In this document: positions 7,811 to 17,500 of the stretch, piece after piece | How the letters are laid out: the number at the start of each line of letters is the position of its first letter | How positions within the stretch are numbered: position 1 is the first letter of the stretch | Assembly (NCBI GenBank): GCA_031426215.1 | Contig: JANPKU010000014.1 | Location: 1 to 34,214 of the forward strand | Direction of reading: 5' to 3' | Source: Sva-07 sp031426215 | GTDB taxonomy: Bacteria; Actinomycetota; Acidimicrobiia; Acidimicrobiales; Ilumatobacteraceae | Length of the DNA: 34,214 bases | Program-made: the position numbers and the translations under genes | The notes under the pieces: model-generated | Database searches by the model: none | Told to the model about the DNA's origin: nothing | Seen by the model: the letters and a program-made list of their open reading frames with translations, nothing else

Positions 7811-8497
7811 CTACGCCAGGACATTGGCGACGGCAGCGAAGTGCAGACCGGCGGCGACGACGGTGAGAAGGTGCCACACCTCGTGATAACCGAACGTGGT
7901 CGGCCACGGATTCGGGCGACGGGTGACCAGCACCGGGAAGCCGACGGTGTAAGCGAGGCCTCCCGCTACCACCAGCCCGAACTGCACGCCGGTGAGGTTG
8001 TCGACCATCACCGGCCCTGCGATGACCGCCGACCAGCCCATCACGATGTACAGCGAGTACGAGACATACCGAGCACGATGGAAGAACGCCAACTTCAACA
8101 CGACGCCGAGCGCCGCAAGCGATCCGATGACCACCAGCATCGTGACTCCCCAGGCACGAGGCATCACCACCAGACAGAACGGCACGTACGTGCCGGCGAT
8201 CAGGAGATAGATCATCGAGTGGTCGAGCCGTTGCATCACTGCTCTCGCTCGCTCGGAGTGGGCAAGTCGGTGATACGCCGCCGAGGTACCGAACAGCAGC
8301 AGCAGCGTCGCGGAGTAGATCGCCGCACCGATGATGGCGGCAGGGCCACTGGCGACGACGATCAGTGCGATTCCAGCAGGAATCGACGCGAAGAACGCCC
8401 ACGAATGCATCCTGCCGCGCCACACCGGCCGCTGCATCGCGAGATACGGAACCGGCACGGCGTTCACGATGTCACCGTACTCCTCATGCGACTCCAC
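7811..8497 (-). CDS. Hemolysin III / PAQR-family membrane protein
   Basis: A 228-residue integral membrane protein from GTG. About seven hydrophobic segments are present. The hallmark polar residues of the PAQR/hemolysin III family are visible: the S-AAYH segment (SAAYHRLAHS), the Asp in QRLDHSMIYLLIAGTY, and the C-terminal HEVWHLL with two histidines, which together form a buried metal site. Proposed roles of the family include membrane lipid homeostasis or ceramidase-like hydrolysis; true hemolysis is doubtful. It is the first gene of the three-gene minus-strand group ending at 5859. Confidence 0.88.
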   Translation of the reverse strand: MESHEEYGDIVNAVPVPYLAMQRPVWRGRMHSWAFFASIPAGIALIVVASGPAAIIGAAIYSATLLLLFGTSAAYHRLAHSERARAVMQRLDHSMIYLLIAGTYVPFCLVVMPRAWGVTMLVVIGSLAALGVVLKLAFFHRARYVSYSLYIVMGWSAVIAGPVMVDNLTGVQFGLVVAGGLAYTVGFPVLVTRRPNPWPTTFGYHEVWHLLTVVAAGLHFAAVANVLA

Positions 8498-8523
8498 GGT
8501 TCCGCGCCGCCCGGATTCCTGGA

Positions 8524-11427
8524 TCAGCGAAGACGCTCCATCAGGGCGATGACGGCATCGCCGTACCGTTCGAGCTTGGCCGGGCCGACGCCTAAGATCC
8601 GGCCGAGATCGCGCAGTGTGGTGGGTGCCTGGCGGGCGATCACTGCCAGGGTTTTGTTGTCAAAGACGACGTAGGCAGGCTTGCCGTCGCGAAGCTCGTT
8701 GCGCAGGTCACGCAGCGCAGCGAAGCGCTGTTGGCCAGCGGCGTCGAGCTCGGCGGCCGGGTCGTCGGGGCTGGACGGCGACGACGGGCGCGCCCGGGAA
8801 GCCACCGGTTCGGGGCGATGCGACGATACGACGCGCGCTGACGACGGTTCGGTGGTGAGCTCGGCGACGAACGGGCTCGGGTGGGCACCGGTGACGATCG
8901 TGGCATGGGCACTCGCCCGCGTGATCGCCACGTGGAAGAGTCGTCGTTCCTCCTCGACGTCGTCGGCCAGGCGGTGCGGATACTGCTCGACGTCGGCGAG
9001 ATGCACCACCACGTGTGGCCACTCTTGTCCCTTGACACGGTGGACGGTCGACAGCAGCACACCGCCAGGCAACCGTTTGACTGCGAGCTGACTGCGCATC
9101 CACCGCTCGAACGTCGTCGGATCGTCGTGCAGTGCAGCGAGGTGCGTGATCGCCGTGAGATCGTCGCCCTGAGCTGAGCGGTTCATCCCGCGCCGGTTGG
9201 CGTCGAGCGACGCAACCGAGCCTGCGAGACCGATCTCGTCGATCAGGGTGAGCAGCAGGTCGGAGGTGGTGGCACCGGATGTGACGAGCTTCTGGAGTGT
9301 CTGCACGTCGGCGGCGAAATCGATCACACGCTCGGCGTCGCGATCGTTGGTGAGGCGTCCTGCGAGCTTGTTGAGGTCGACGACCGACGACTGCTCGCTC
9401 ACCCAGTCGGTGATGCGCGGGTGGAACGAGCGCGATGGCCGCCGCAGTGCTTCGCGGATGTCGTCGGCAGCCAACGTGCCACCCCGGCCGGCGGTGGCGA
9501 GGCGCAGCCAGGCGAGCACCGTCCGCACAGCCGTGCGGTCGGCGAACTCGAGCCCGACACCACCCGCAATCGGGACGCCGGCAACCACCAACGCCACCTG
9601 CACGGGGGCGAGCAGGGCGTTCACTCGGGTGAGCACGGCGATGTCCGACGTGGCTGCACCGCTCGACAGCGCCTGCTCGACAGCCCCGCGTGAGGCTCCG
9701 ACTGCATCGACGTCCGCGTCGACCGACCATCCACCGGTGTCGCTCGACGCGGCCCGAATGGTCTTCGACACCCGACGATGATTGTGTCGCAGCAGCCTGT
9801 CGACGACCTCGACCACCCCGGCCGGGCAGCGGTAGTTGACCTCGAGTGGATGCTCGCCGGAGCCGGGGAACAACTCGGCGAAGTCGATCAACCAGGCCGG
9901 ATCGGCGCCGTTGTAGCCGTAGATCGTCTGGTCGTCGTCGCCCACCCCGAACACCGCTCCGCCCGGTGCCGCCAGCAGCCGGATCATCAAGAGATGCGCC
10001 GGCGTGAGGTCTTGGAACTCGTCGACGAGCATGACCCGGCACGCCCGTTGCGCGGTTCGGCGTGCCGTCGGATCTCGGAGCAACACGAGCAGCGCTCGGT
10101 AGATCTGATCGTCGAAGTCGACCGTACCGCGCCGCTCGAGCATCTTCCGGTAGGCGGGCCACGTGGCGGCAAGACCGTCGACGTCGCCGTCGTAGCGACC
10201 CTCGACCTCGTCGGGATCGATGAGGCCGAGGCGGATCACGGTGAGCGCTTCGATCCAGGGGCCGATCGGGTCGCTGTTTCGGCGGCGGGGAAAGTCGACG
10301 AGATCGCCGATGATCCGACGGACGTCGGGCTCGTCGATGGTTCTCCACGACTGTGGCTGGGGCGCGAACGGTGGCGTGCCGTTGACGATCGCCAGTGCGA
10401 TGGCGTTGAGGGTGCGAACCTGCAAGCCGGGAAGATCGAGAGTGCGCTCGACCATTTCCTCCTGCGCACGCTTGTTGAAGGCGACGAGACTCACTGCGCT
10501 GGGCGGGAGCTTCCAGTTCGTCAGCAGATGGCGCGCCCGCTCGGTAAGCACCCGCGTCTTACCGGAGCCTGCCGGGGCGATGATCCGAGCACCGCCACCG
10601 GGATGGGTGACTGCTGCGAGTTGGTCGGGGGCGAGGTCGGCAGTGCACACGTTCGTGGACGGCACCGTCAGCGAGTGGTGCTCGACTGCCACTGCGTGGA
10701 CGACTGCAACCCCGTCGATCGGATCGACGTGACGAACGGGGCCGCTATCGAGCCAAGCGACCGTGCCGTCGGGCAAGGTGATGTCACCGACTCCACCGGG
10801 TTCGACAGCCTTGGCGCCGGCAGCCACGGCCCGATCGAGACCGATCCAGACCGGGCGCCCGGGGTCGCGTGCGTCGACGGTGTTCGCCCACACCAGATGG
10901 TGGAGCTCTTCGAGATCGAACAGGAAGTTCGGTCCCAGTTCGTACGGCGCCGCCTCGGTCATCAGCATCGGCTCGCGCTCGAACGAAGCAGCGAGTTCGA
11001 TCACCAACCGTGTGGCCGTGTGGTGCGCAGTACGCAGCGAGGCGAGCGCTCGGCTGGGCGCCGCGAGCGTTGCGTCGTCGATCACGAGGCGTTGTGCCGC
11101 AGACCACGGCGAGGCGATGACACCGCCCGGTTCGATCAGTACGTGGCGACCGAGTTCGTCGGGGCCGGCACCTGCCACAGCGACACCCCGTTCGAGCGGA
11201 GCCACCACGGAACGTGTCGGAGGTGTGCTGGGACGACGGGGCGCACGCGGTTCGGATCGGGGCGACGACTCGGACCGTGTCGTCGAGGGAGTGGCGGGCG
11301 AAACGGTCGGGATCGGCACGGGCTCGTCGGCAACGGGGACGTCTTGCTGACCACCGTCGTTCCAGCACTGGCGCACCTGGGCCGGGGTGTCGTGTTCCCC
11401 ACTGCAGTACGCGCATGCGATCGCCAT
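8524..11427 (-). CDS. UvrD/Rep-like SF1 DNA helicase with N-terminal Cys/His module and C-terminal HRDC domain
   Basis: A 967-residue helicase. Residues 5-21 form a small CAYC...H...C module that could bind zinc, followed by a proline/serine-rich linker to about 75. Residues about 85-260 form an actinobacterial domain of unknown role. Motor motifs follow: Walker A 284-291 (APAGSGKT), Walker B/motif II DEFQD at 469-473, GDDDQTIYGYNGA (motif III region), LLSTVHRVKGQEW (motif V) and RLFHVAITRA (motif VI). The last ~75 residues (FAALRDLRNELRDGKPAYVVF... LGRILGVGPAKLERYG) are an HRDC nucleic-acid-binding domain. Expected to unwind DNA 3'-5' in repair or replication. Length is greater than UvrD/PcrA because of the N-terminal third. 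Confidence 0.9.
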   Translation of the reverse strand: MAIACAYCSGEHDTPAQVRQCWNDGGQQDVPVADEPVPIPTVSPATPSTTRSESSPRSEPRAPRRPSTPPTRSVVAPLERGVAVAGAGPDELGRHVLIEPGGVIASPWSAAQRLVIDDATLAAPSRALASLRTAHHTATRLVIELAASFEREPMLMTEAAPYELGPNFLFDLEELHHLVWANTVDARDPGRPVWIGLDRAVAAGAKAVEPGGVGDITLPDGTVAWLDSGPVRHVDPIDGVAVVHAVAVEHHSLTVPSTNVCTADLAPDQLAAVTHPGGGARIIAPAGSGKTRVLTERARHLLTNWKLPPSAVSLVAFNKRAQEEMVERTLDLPGLQVRTLNAIALAIVNGTPPFAPQPQSWRTIDEPDVRRIIGDLVDFPRRRNSDPIGPWIEALTVIRLGLIDPDEVEGRYDGDVDGLAATWPAYRKMLERRGTVDFDDQIYRALLVLLRDPTARRTAQRACRVMLVDEFQDLTPAHLLMIRLLAAPGGAVFGVGDDDQTIYGYNGADPAWLIDFAELFPGSGEHPLEVNYRCPAGVVEVVDRLLRHNHRRVSKTIRAASSDTGGWSVDADVDAVGASRGAVEQALSSGAATSDIAVLTRVNALLAPVQVALVVAGVPIAGGVGLEFADRTAVRTVLAWLRLATAGRGGTLAADDIREALRRPSRSFHPRITDWVSEQSSVVDLNKLAGRLTNDRDAERVIDFAADVQTLQKLVTSGATTSDLLLTLIDEIGLAGSVASLDANRRGMNRSAQGDDLTAITHLAALHDDPTTFERWMRSQLAVKRLPGGVLLSTVHRVKGQEWPHVVVHLADVEQYPHRLADDVEEERRLFHVAITRASAHATIVTGAHPSPFVAELTTEPSSARVVSSHRPEPVASRARPSSPSSPDDPAAELDAAGQQRFAALRDLRNELRDGKPAYVVFDNKTLAVIARQAPTTLRDLGRILGVGPAKLERYGDAVIALMERLR

Positions 11428-11455
11428 GCGTCGACCTTACCGAACGGCCTCACGC

Positions 11456-11483
11456 ATCGCACACACGTTCGATCGCGTGCGAT
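11456..11483 (-). terminator. Inverted repeat between the 85-residue ORF and the helicase
   Basis: ATCGCACAC (11456-11464) pairs with GCGTGCGAT (11475-11483) with one mismatch around a 10-base loop. It begins right at the stop codon of the upstream small gene and lies 28 bp before the helicase start. A T-less terminator or a regulator of the helicase transcript are both possible. Confidence 0.35.
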
Positions 11484-11741
11484 TCACCACGCAATCTCGG
11501 GAAGGCCGTAGGTGACGCACAGGCCCGCACCGTTGACGAGCAGCAGCGACGCGATGATGCCGATCACGGCGATCCGTCGCACGGGAGTACTGCGCACTGT
11601 GCCGCTGACCGGCATGTACCAGTTGGGTAGGAGACCTGTCTCCGGTGCCCCACCGAAGGGTGCCGCATCGTCATCGAGTGGCGCGTTCGGATCGGCAGCA
11701 AGTGCCTCGGCTTCGAGTTCCTCATCGCTGATCTCGACCAT
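11484..11741 (-). CDS. Small single-helix membrane protein
   Basis: An 85-residue protein with an acidic N-terminal 35 residues, a basic RSTPVRR segment and one membrane helix at about 57-80, giving a tail-anchored-like topology. ATG start. I do not recognise the family. It lies 47 bp downstream of the enoyl-CoA hydratase-like gene and upstream of the helicase on the same strand. Confidence 0.6.
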   Translation of the reverse strand: MVEISDEELEAEALAADPNAPLDDDAAPFGGAPETGLLPNWYMPVSGTVRSTPVRRIAVIGIIASLLLVNGAGLCVTYGLPEIAW

Positions 11742-11788
11742 GTTCCGATGGTACCGCTCGCTCCGGAACCGCCGGCTTCAGGCCAGCG

Positions 11789-12580
11789 TCAGTGGCCGGT
11801 GAACTGTGCGGGTCGACGCTCGAGGAACGACGCCACACCCTCGCGGTGGTCATCGCTCTTGAAGCACGCGGCGAGTGCGGTGGTGTGGCGTTCCATGTGC
11901 TCGCCGACCGACGCCGTCAGCCCCTCGTGGACGAGCGACTTGATCAAGCCGAGACTGTGCGGCGATCCCTCAGCGATCGTGTTGGCCAGCGACATCGCGG
12001 CAGGCAGCAGCTCGTCGGTCGGCAGCACGTCGATCACGTAGCCGAGGCGGAGAGCAGTGTCCGCGTCGATCATCTCGCCGGTGTACAGCAGCCGAAGCGC
12101 CTGCTGCATGCCGACGATGCGCGGGAGGATCCAGGTGCCGGCGCCGGTGTCCGGCACGAGCCCACGGTGCACGAAGTTCCAGGCGAATCGGGCCTGGGTG
12201 CTCGCGAGACGGATGTCGCACTGCGAGGAGAACTCGGCACCCATTCCGACGGCCGGACCGTCGATGGCCCCGATCGTCGGTTTGCGGGCCTGGGCGATCG
12301 GCCACCACGTGTGCGTGTCCTCGGCCGAACCTCGTAGCCCTCGAGTCTCCCCGGGCACCGTGGCCAGATCGGCGAGATCGGTGCCGGCACAGAACGCGCC
12401 GGGCACCCCGGTGATCACCAGGACGACGGTGTCCGGATCGTCGTCGGCACGCCCGACCGTTTCGATGAAGTCGCCCAGCATTGCGTACGTCATGGCGTTG
12501 CGCTTCTCGGGCCGGTCGATGGTGATGATTCCGACAGGCCCGTCGACCGTGTATCGGATCAACTCTCGTTCGTCGCTCAT
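11789..12580 (-). CDS. Enoyl-CoA hydratase/isomerase family protein
   Basis: A 263-residue crotonase-fold protein. The oxyanion-hole segment GAFCAGTDLADL is at 61-72 and the GPAVGMGAEFSSQCDIRLAS segment carries the first catalytic acid E116. The second catalytic acid position, in RGLVPDTGAGTWILPR, is D144 where hydratases usually have Glu. This suggests an isomerase or another crotonase reaction, or a hydratase with altered activity. Expected role: acyl-CoA metabolism in the cytoplasm, substrate unknown. The ATG start gives the normal N-terminus for the family. Confidence 0.88.
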   Translation of the reverse strand: MSDERELIRYTVDGPVGIITIDRPEKRNAMTYAMLGDFIETVGRADDDPDTVVLVITGVPGAFCAGTDLADLATVPGETRGLRGSAEDTHTWWPIAQARKPTIGAIDGPAVGMGAEFSSQCDIRLASTQARFAWNFVHRGLVPDTGAGTWILPRIVGMQQALRLLYTGEMIDADTALRLGYVIDVLPTDELLPAAMSLANTIAEGSPHSLGLIKSLVHEGLTASVGEHMERHTTALAACFKSDDHREGVASFLERRPAQFTGH

Positions 12581-12638
12581 GGCCCGACGGTACTGCTGGC
12601 ACTTGCGGCCCCTCGATTTGTGTCAGCTCCGAACCGGA

Positions 12639-13199
12639 TTACGAGGCGCTGAAATCGAGTGCCCGCTCGAAGCGTGCGAAGGTCTGGTCGATGTCGCCGG
12701 GGACGACCTCGATTCTCCGAGTGGCAGGTCGCTGCTCGAGGACTCGGAGGAACGCGTCGTACATCTGGCCGACCGGGTCGGCCTGCTCCGAGCGGTCGAC
12801 CAGCGCTGCTGCGTCGTGGTGAGCTTGTGTGCTCGGTGCTGCCCGACGGTCAGCGAACGCGGCGATGGCCCCTGCGCGGTCGATCCACAGCGCGGTCTCC
12901 ACGAATGTCGCTCCGCTGCGGTCCGCCGCGCCAGCGAGTTGCTCGATGAAGTCAGTGCGGCCAAGGAACTGGGGAACGATGACATCGCGCTCACCAGCCA
13001 GGTGTGCCTCCGCCATGACGAGTGTGAGCGAACGAGCGGTCAGCCCGGCTGTCGATGGATCGTCCAGCCAGCTGCCGAGCATCCCGCGAACGACGTCGAT
13101 GTCGAGATTGAGCGAGAGGGGCCGAGAGTCGACGAAACGCTGCGCAATCGTCGACTTTCCGCTCGCCGGCGGACCGTTCAGCAACACGAGCACCGCCAT
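12639..13199 (-). CDS. P-loop kinase of the AAA_33/zeta-like type
   Basis: A 186-residue ATP-binding protein. The Walker A motif GPPASGKS is at residues 9-16 (LLNGPPASGKST), followed by a substrate-side acidic strand NLDIDVVRGML. The rest is helical with a basic lid-like segment. Such small kinases phosphorylate nucleotides, sugars, antibiotics or cell-wall precursors; no specific substrate is evident. A GTG three bases upstream of the chosen ATG is possible. No antitoxin gene is adjacent, so it is unlikely to be a classical zeta toxin. Confidence 0.7.
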   Translation of the reverse strand: MAVLVLLNGPPASGKSTIAQRFVDSRPLSLNLDIDVVRGMLGSWLDDPSTAGLTARSLTLVMAEAHLAGERDVIVPQFLGRTDFIEQLAGAADRSGATFVETALWIDRAGAIAAFADRRAAPSTQAHHDAAALVDRSEQADPVGQMYDAFLRVLEQRPATRRIEVVPGDIDQTFARFERALDFSAS

Positions 13200-13319
13200 C
13201 ACCTCAGCGTACGCGCACGTCTCAGCCGGGATGATGCGATGCGCGACTCGGGCCGGACTGCAGCGCTGGCCGTTGCCGATCGCCCGTGAATATCCGGACG
13301 ATTATCGAGCGTTAGACTT

Positions 13320-13336
13320 GCGCCGCAATGCGGCGC
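13320..13336. repeat. Perfect 7-bp GC hairpin upstream of the 13418 membrane-protein gene
   Basis: GCGCCGC (13320-13326), loop AAT, GCGGCGC (13330-13336). It lies in the intergenic space between divergent genes, about 80 bp upstream of the ATG at 13418. A binding site or a leader/terminator structure are possible. Confidence 0.3.
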
Positions 13337-13404
13337 GTGCAGGGGGTATTGTGGGCCTGCTGTGACTCAAGCGGCTTTGACAGGTACCGGGGGGGCTGTC
13401 ACCG

Positions 13405-13417
13405 TAGATTGCGCGTC
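13405..13417 (+). promoter_or_regulatory. Candidate -10 element for a leaderless transcript
   Basis: TAGATT at 13405-13410 lies seven bases before the ATG at 13418, and no ribosome-binding site precedes this ATG. This fits a leaderless mRNA starting at the A of ATG. A TTGACA at 13377-13382 is too far (22 bp) to be its -35 partner. Confidence 0.35.
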
Positions 13418-13954
13418 ATGACGAAACTGCCATCGGGAGGCGAGGAGGACGGGAGCCTTCGTGGCCTCGTTCAACGCACAAGACGAGATCCGTCGCTTCG
13501 CCGAGAGGCGGACATGATGGGCTTTTATGTAGCTGTCGCCCTGATCGCTGCGTTGACTGTCGGAAGCGATCGCGCTGAACACACCCAACTCGGTGTGTTG
13601 GGAATCGTCTGGGGAACGACCGTTGGTCTTGCCGTCGCCCATTGGTTCGCGATGGCGCTCTCCGCTCGCATTGTCGACGATCCCGGCCTTCACCACAGCC
13701 CGCGGGAGATGCTCGTGCCCCAGTTGCTCATGGCTGCGGGAATAGCGATCGTCGCTTCAGTGATCGTGCTTGTGTTGTCAGCTGACCTGGAGCGGTTCGG
13801 CGCACGGACAGCAGCAGCAATTTTCATCGCCGGCCTGGTGGGCTTCGAGATGCGCGCAAGTGGTAGCAGCCGTCGCAGCGCTGCCGGCTATGGGCTGATT
13901 GCGTTGGTCGTAGGCGTCGCCATCGCAACCCTGAAGTGGCTCATCAGCAAGTAG
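13418..13954 (+). CDS. Uncharacterised membrane protein
   Basis: A 178-residue protein with four or five hydrophobic segments (YVAVALIAALTV, LGIVWGTTVGLAVAHWFAMAL, LLMAAGIAIVASVIVLVL, AAAIFIAGLVG, LIALVVGVAIATLKWLI). The N-terminal 30 residues are charged and cytoplasmic-looking. No family recognised. The ATG at 13418 is preferred over an upstream reading from 13328 because the extra residues are cysteine- and arginine-rich and unlike a membrane protein N-terminus. The region looks slightly less GC-rich than its neighbours and is followed by a gene-free stretch with insertion-element-like repeats, so it may be accessory DNA. Confidence 0.6.
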   Translation: MTKLPSGGEEDGSLRGLVQRTRRDPSLRREADMMGFYVAVALIAALTVGSDRAEHTQLGVLGIVWGTTVGLAVAHWFAMALSARIVDDPGLHHSPREMLVPQLLMAAGIAIVASVIVLVLSADLERFGARTAAAIFIAGLVGFEMRASGSSRRSAAGYGLIALVVGVAIATLKWLISK

Positions 13955-14524
13955 ACATTGGGCGCAGGCGACTGGCCCAAGTCCTACATCAGACGCCCGA
14001 GCCCCACACAGCCACGCGCTGACCCTTCGTGGTCCGAGGTCGGAGCAACGCCCGGCGTGTCCACGCAGACCGCCTGGCGCAAAACGCCGAAACGATCTCG
14101 GTGCAGACGTCCGTCGAGATCACCAGATCAGTCGCACACTTCGCTCAGCCGATTCCATCGATCGGCGCTCGGGTACCGGCGAAGTCGGTCGGGTCGCGAG
14201 GCTGATTCGGTAGCTCGTAATCACACCGGCTGCCAGCGGTCGAGTCCGAGCGCTATCGGTACGTGAGCGGACGACCATCCCATATTACTCAACCGGCTGA
14301 GCGTCGAAGACTGCCCCGCATCGCCGGTCATACGGGTGATCGGCGAAGTGGCCCGGCCGGAGCGAAGCCTCGGGAGACCGTCGGGCCTCCTGCGCGTCGA
14401 GTTGCTTGGAACTTGTGGCCGACCCTGACTGCAGCCGGACATTGATTGACCGAATCTGGACATTGCTGACCCGCGAAACGACATTGGATCGCCAAACCCC
14501 AATGACATTGCCTGACCGTTCACA
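13955..14524. other. About 570 bp without a supported gene; possible remnant of a mobile element
   Basis: Open frames here (plus 13958-14266, minus 14221-14550) are rich in Arg/Ser/Pro and have no recognisable fold. At the right end are four phased GACATTG repeats that finish at the nrdJ stop codon. The best explanation I see is decayed insertion-element DNA; no transposase fragment could be recognised. Confidence 0.45.
14437..14524 (-). repeat. Four phased GACATTG repeats (IS21-like end, candidate)
   Basis: GACATTG occurs at 14438, 14459, 14480 and 14504, spacing 21, 21 and 24 bp, each in the setting GGACATTGnnTGACC or a variant. Regular two-turn spacing of a transposase-binding-like motif ending beside a sharp boundary resembles the multiple terminal repeats of IS21-family elements. 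On the minus strand the outer end would read TGTGAACGGTCAGG, starting next to the nrdJ TGA at 14525-14527. Confidence 0.5.
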
Positions 14525-17500
14525 TCAGCTGCAGCCGCTGGTGCTGCCACACGACGTGCAGACGTAACAGCTGCCCGAGCGAATCATGGTGACGCCGCAC
14601 TGCATGCACATCGGTGCGTCGCTCGGGCGGACCATCCCCTGCGCCGGCGTCTCGTCGCTGCCCGAGTATCCGACAGACGCGAACGACAGCTGGGCGGTAT
14701 CGACCGATTTCGGATCGGGCGGGAGGTCGGAGCCTTGGTTGGTCTCGGTGACCGACTCCTCCACGCCGGGCAGTGTCGGCTGCAGCCGCTCGTTCACAGA
14801 GAAGATGCCCAACTCGGCGCGCTCGTCGTAGCTCATGTACTCGATCGCGAGGCGCCGGAACAGGTAGTCCATGATCGACGACGCAAACCGGATATCGGGG
14901 TCGTCGGTCATCCCGGCCGGCTCGAATCGCATGTTGGTGAATGCCTCGACGAACGCCCGCAGCGGTACGCCGTACTGGAGGCCGTAGCTCACCGACTTCG
15001 CGAAGGCGTCCATCACACCGGCCATGGTGGAACCCTGCTTCGACACGGTCAGGAAGATCTCGCCGGGCTGACCGTCGTCGTACTCGCCGATCGTGGCGAA
15101 GCCCTTGCAGTCGGCGACACGGAACTCGAACGTGCGGCCCCGCCGCGTTCGCGGCATCTTCTGGCGAACCGGTCGGTGCACCACTCGTTCGATCACCTGC
15201 TGCACGCCGGCTTCGACCGCGGCCGGCGCCGACAGATCGGCGACAGCATCGCTCGAACGACCCTTCGACGACGACAGCGGCTGACCCAGCTTGCAGTTGT
15301 CGCGGTAGATCGCCACCGACTTCAAGCCCAACTCCCACGCCAGCATGTGCAGCCCCTCGATGTCCTCGACGGTGGCGTCTTCGGGCATGTTCGCCGTCTT
15401 GCTGATCCCGCCGGAGAGGAACGGTTGGACGGCACCCATCATGCGGATGTGTCCCTCGTAATGGATCGTGTTGTCGCCCATCGAACACGCAAACACCGGT
15501 ACATGCTCGGCGGCCAGATGCGGCGCACCGATGACCGACATGTGCTCGTCGATGTGGGCCACGATGTCATCGACCTGCTCAGGGCTGTAGCCGAGACGGC
15601 GCAGGGCCCGCGGGATCGTCTGGTTGACGATCGACATCGTGCCGCCGCCGACCAGCTTCTTGGTCTTCACCAGCGCCAGATCTGGTTCGATGCCGGTGGT
15701 GTCACAATCCATGGCCAAGCCGATCGTGCCCGTCGGAGCGAGGACGGTTGCCTGGCTGTTGCGCACGCCGTGCACGCTGGCGTCGGCGAGAGCGCGATCC
15801 CAGGCGTCGGCGACCGCGTCGACCAGATCGTCGGGCACGGCGTCGGTCTGCCCGAGTTCGTCGTTGGCCGAGCGGTGCATCTCGAGCACGCCCAACATCG
15901 CCTCGGCCTCGCGGTCGTAGCCATCGAACGGACCGATCCGTGCGGCGGTGCGGGCACTGGCCGCATACGCCGACGCGGTCATCAGCGACGTGATCGCTGC
16001 CGCCCACTCCCGACCCTCGTCGGAGTCGTAGGGCAGACCGAGCGCCATGATGAGCGCACCGAGATTCGCGTAACCGAGACCCAGTTGGCGCAGTGCTCGC
16101 GTGGTGTCGCCGATCTTCTCGGTTGGATAGTCGGCTCGCCCGACCAGGATCTCCTGAGCGGTGAACACGGTGTCAACAGTGTGGGTGAACGCACCCACGT
16201 CGAACCCACCATCCTCCTGCAGATACTTCAGCAAATTGATCGAGGCCAAATTGCACGCTGAATTGTCGACGTGGAAATACTCGCTGCAGTTGCGCACCAC
16301 CACGCCGTTGACGACATAGGAGTGATTTCGAGGTTCGGAGAGGTTGTACGTGAGTTCGACCCCCTCATCCGAGCGTTCGACGAGGTGGATCGAGGTGTCG
16401 ACGTCGTAGACCTCGTGGCCGACGACGGCGTCGCGCAGGGTGTTCGACTTCCGTGACAGTGAGAACCCGATCTCGGCGGCGAAGCGATGCATGCTGCGTC
16501 CCGTGATCCGCAGGTCGTACGACGCCTTCGATTGGTAGGTGGCGACGGAACCATCCTTGCGCTCGTACGAAAAACGTGATGCACCAGGCCGGCGAACGTT
16601 GTACATGCGTGACGTGATCCCGAACGTCGAGAGAAGTCGCTGGGCGCCGCGCAGTAGTTCGATCGAGATCGAACCCAGCCCCACGTACGAGCCCTTCTCA
16701 GGATTGTGGACTGCGCATCCATCGGCATCGAAAAGGCCCCGTAGGAAAGCTGCAACGATGTCCGCTGGCGCCTGCTCGATCGACCACGGGATCGTCTTGT
16801 GTTCGCCGGTCACCGACGCCACACCGAGCGCCTCGATGAACTTCTTGAGCGGACGGCGGGTGAGACGGAGCTGGACCGTGCCGTTGGCCTGATCGCTCAG
16901 CTTGATCGTCCGTCCGTCGTTGATGTCTTCCAGTAACTCCTGATGAGCGGGCAGGATTTCGTCACGATCATCAGCCGAGCCGTAGATCGTCACCGTGGAA
17001 GTGCCAGATGTCGACCCGTCACCGACGAGCCAGCCGAGGTAGTGGGCAAAGGTGTCGCTCCACACCTCGGGCAGTCGGAGCGGGAGTTCACGATCACCCT
17101 TCGACCGGTAGTGCTCCCAGTCGGTCTGTACCGGGATCGCCCAGTCGGCACCGAGCGCCGGTGCCGGGAGGTTCAACGATCGAACTCGGTCCTCGTACGT
17201 CAGCTCGTCGGCGTCGACGTATCCACGGTTGAGCGTGAAGATCCGATGCGACGGCGTGCAACGCAGCTCCATCCCATTACTGAACCGCAACCGCTGGACC
17301 GCATTCTTCCCCGTGATCATGAACGCTTCCGGGGTCGTGAGGTGCATCTCCTCGGACGGCATATCGGGGTTCGTCACGTCGTGTGTCCACACGCGGAACT
17401 CCTCGCCGATGTTCGCCCTGGCGAACAACTCGTCGAATCGGATCAGACCCTTGTCGGTGTGCACCAGAGCGTCGCCGGTGAAGCAAGGGTTACTGGCCGT

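Noticed and set aside
9778..11511. Long plus-strand frame opposite the helicase
   Set aside because: Antisense to a conserved helicase, with no recognisable domain.
12639..13199. Zeta toxin
   Set aside because: The P-loop kinase resembles zeta-like kinases, but there is no epsilon-type antitoxin gene beside it.
14221..14550. Small minus-strand gene running into the nrdJ 3' end
   Set aside because: Composition is Arg/Ser/Pro rich, it includes the repeat array, and nothing in it resembles a protein family.
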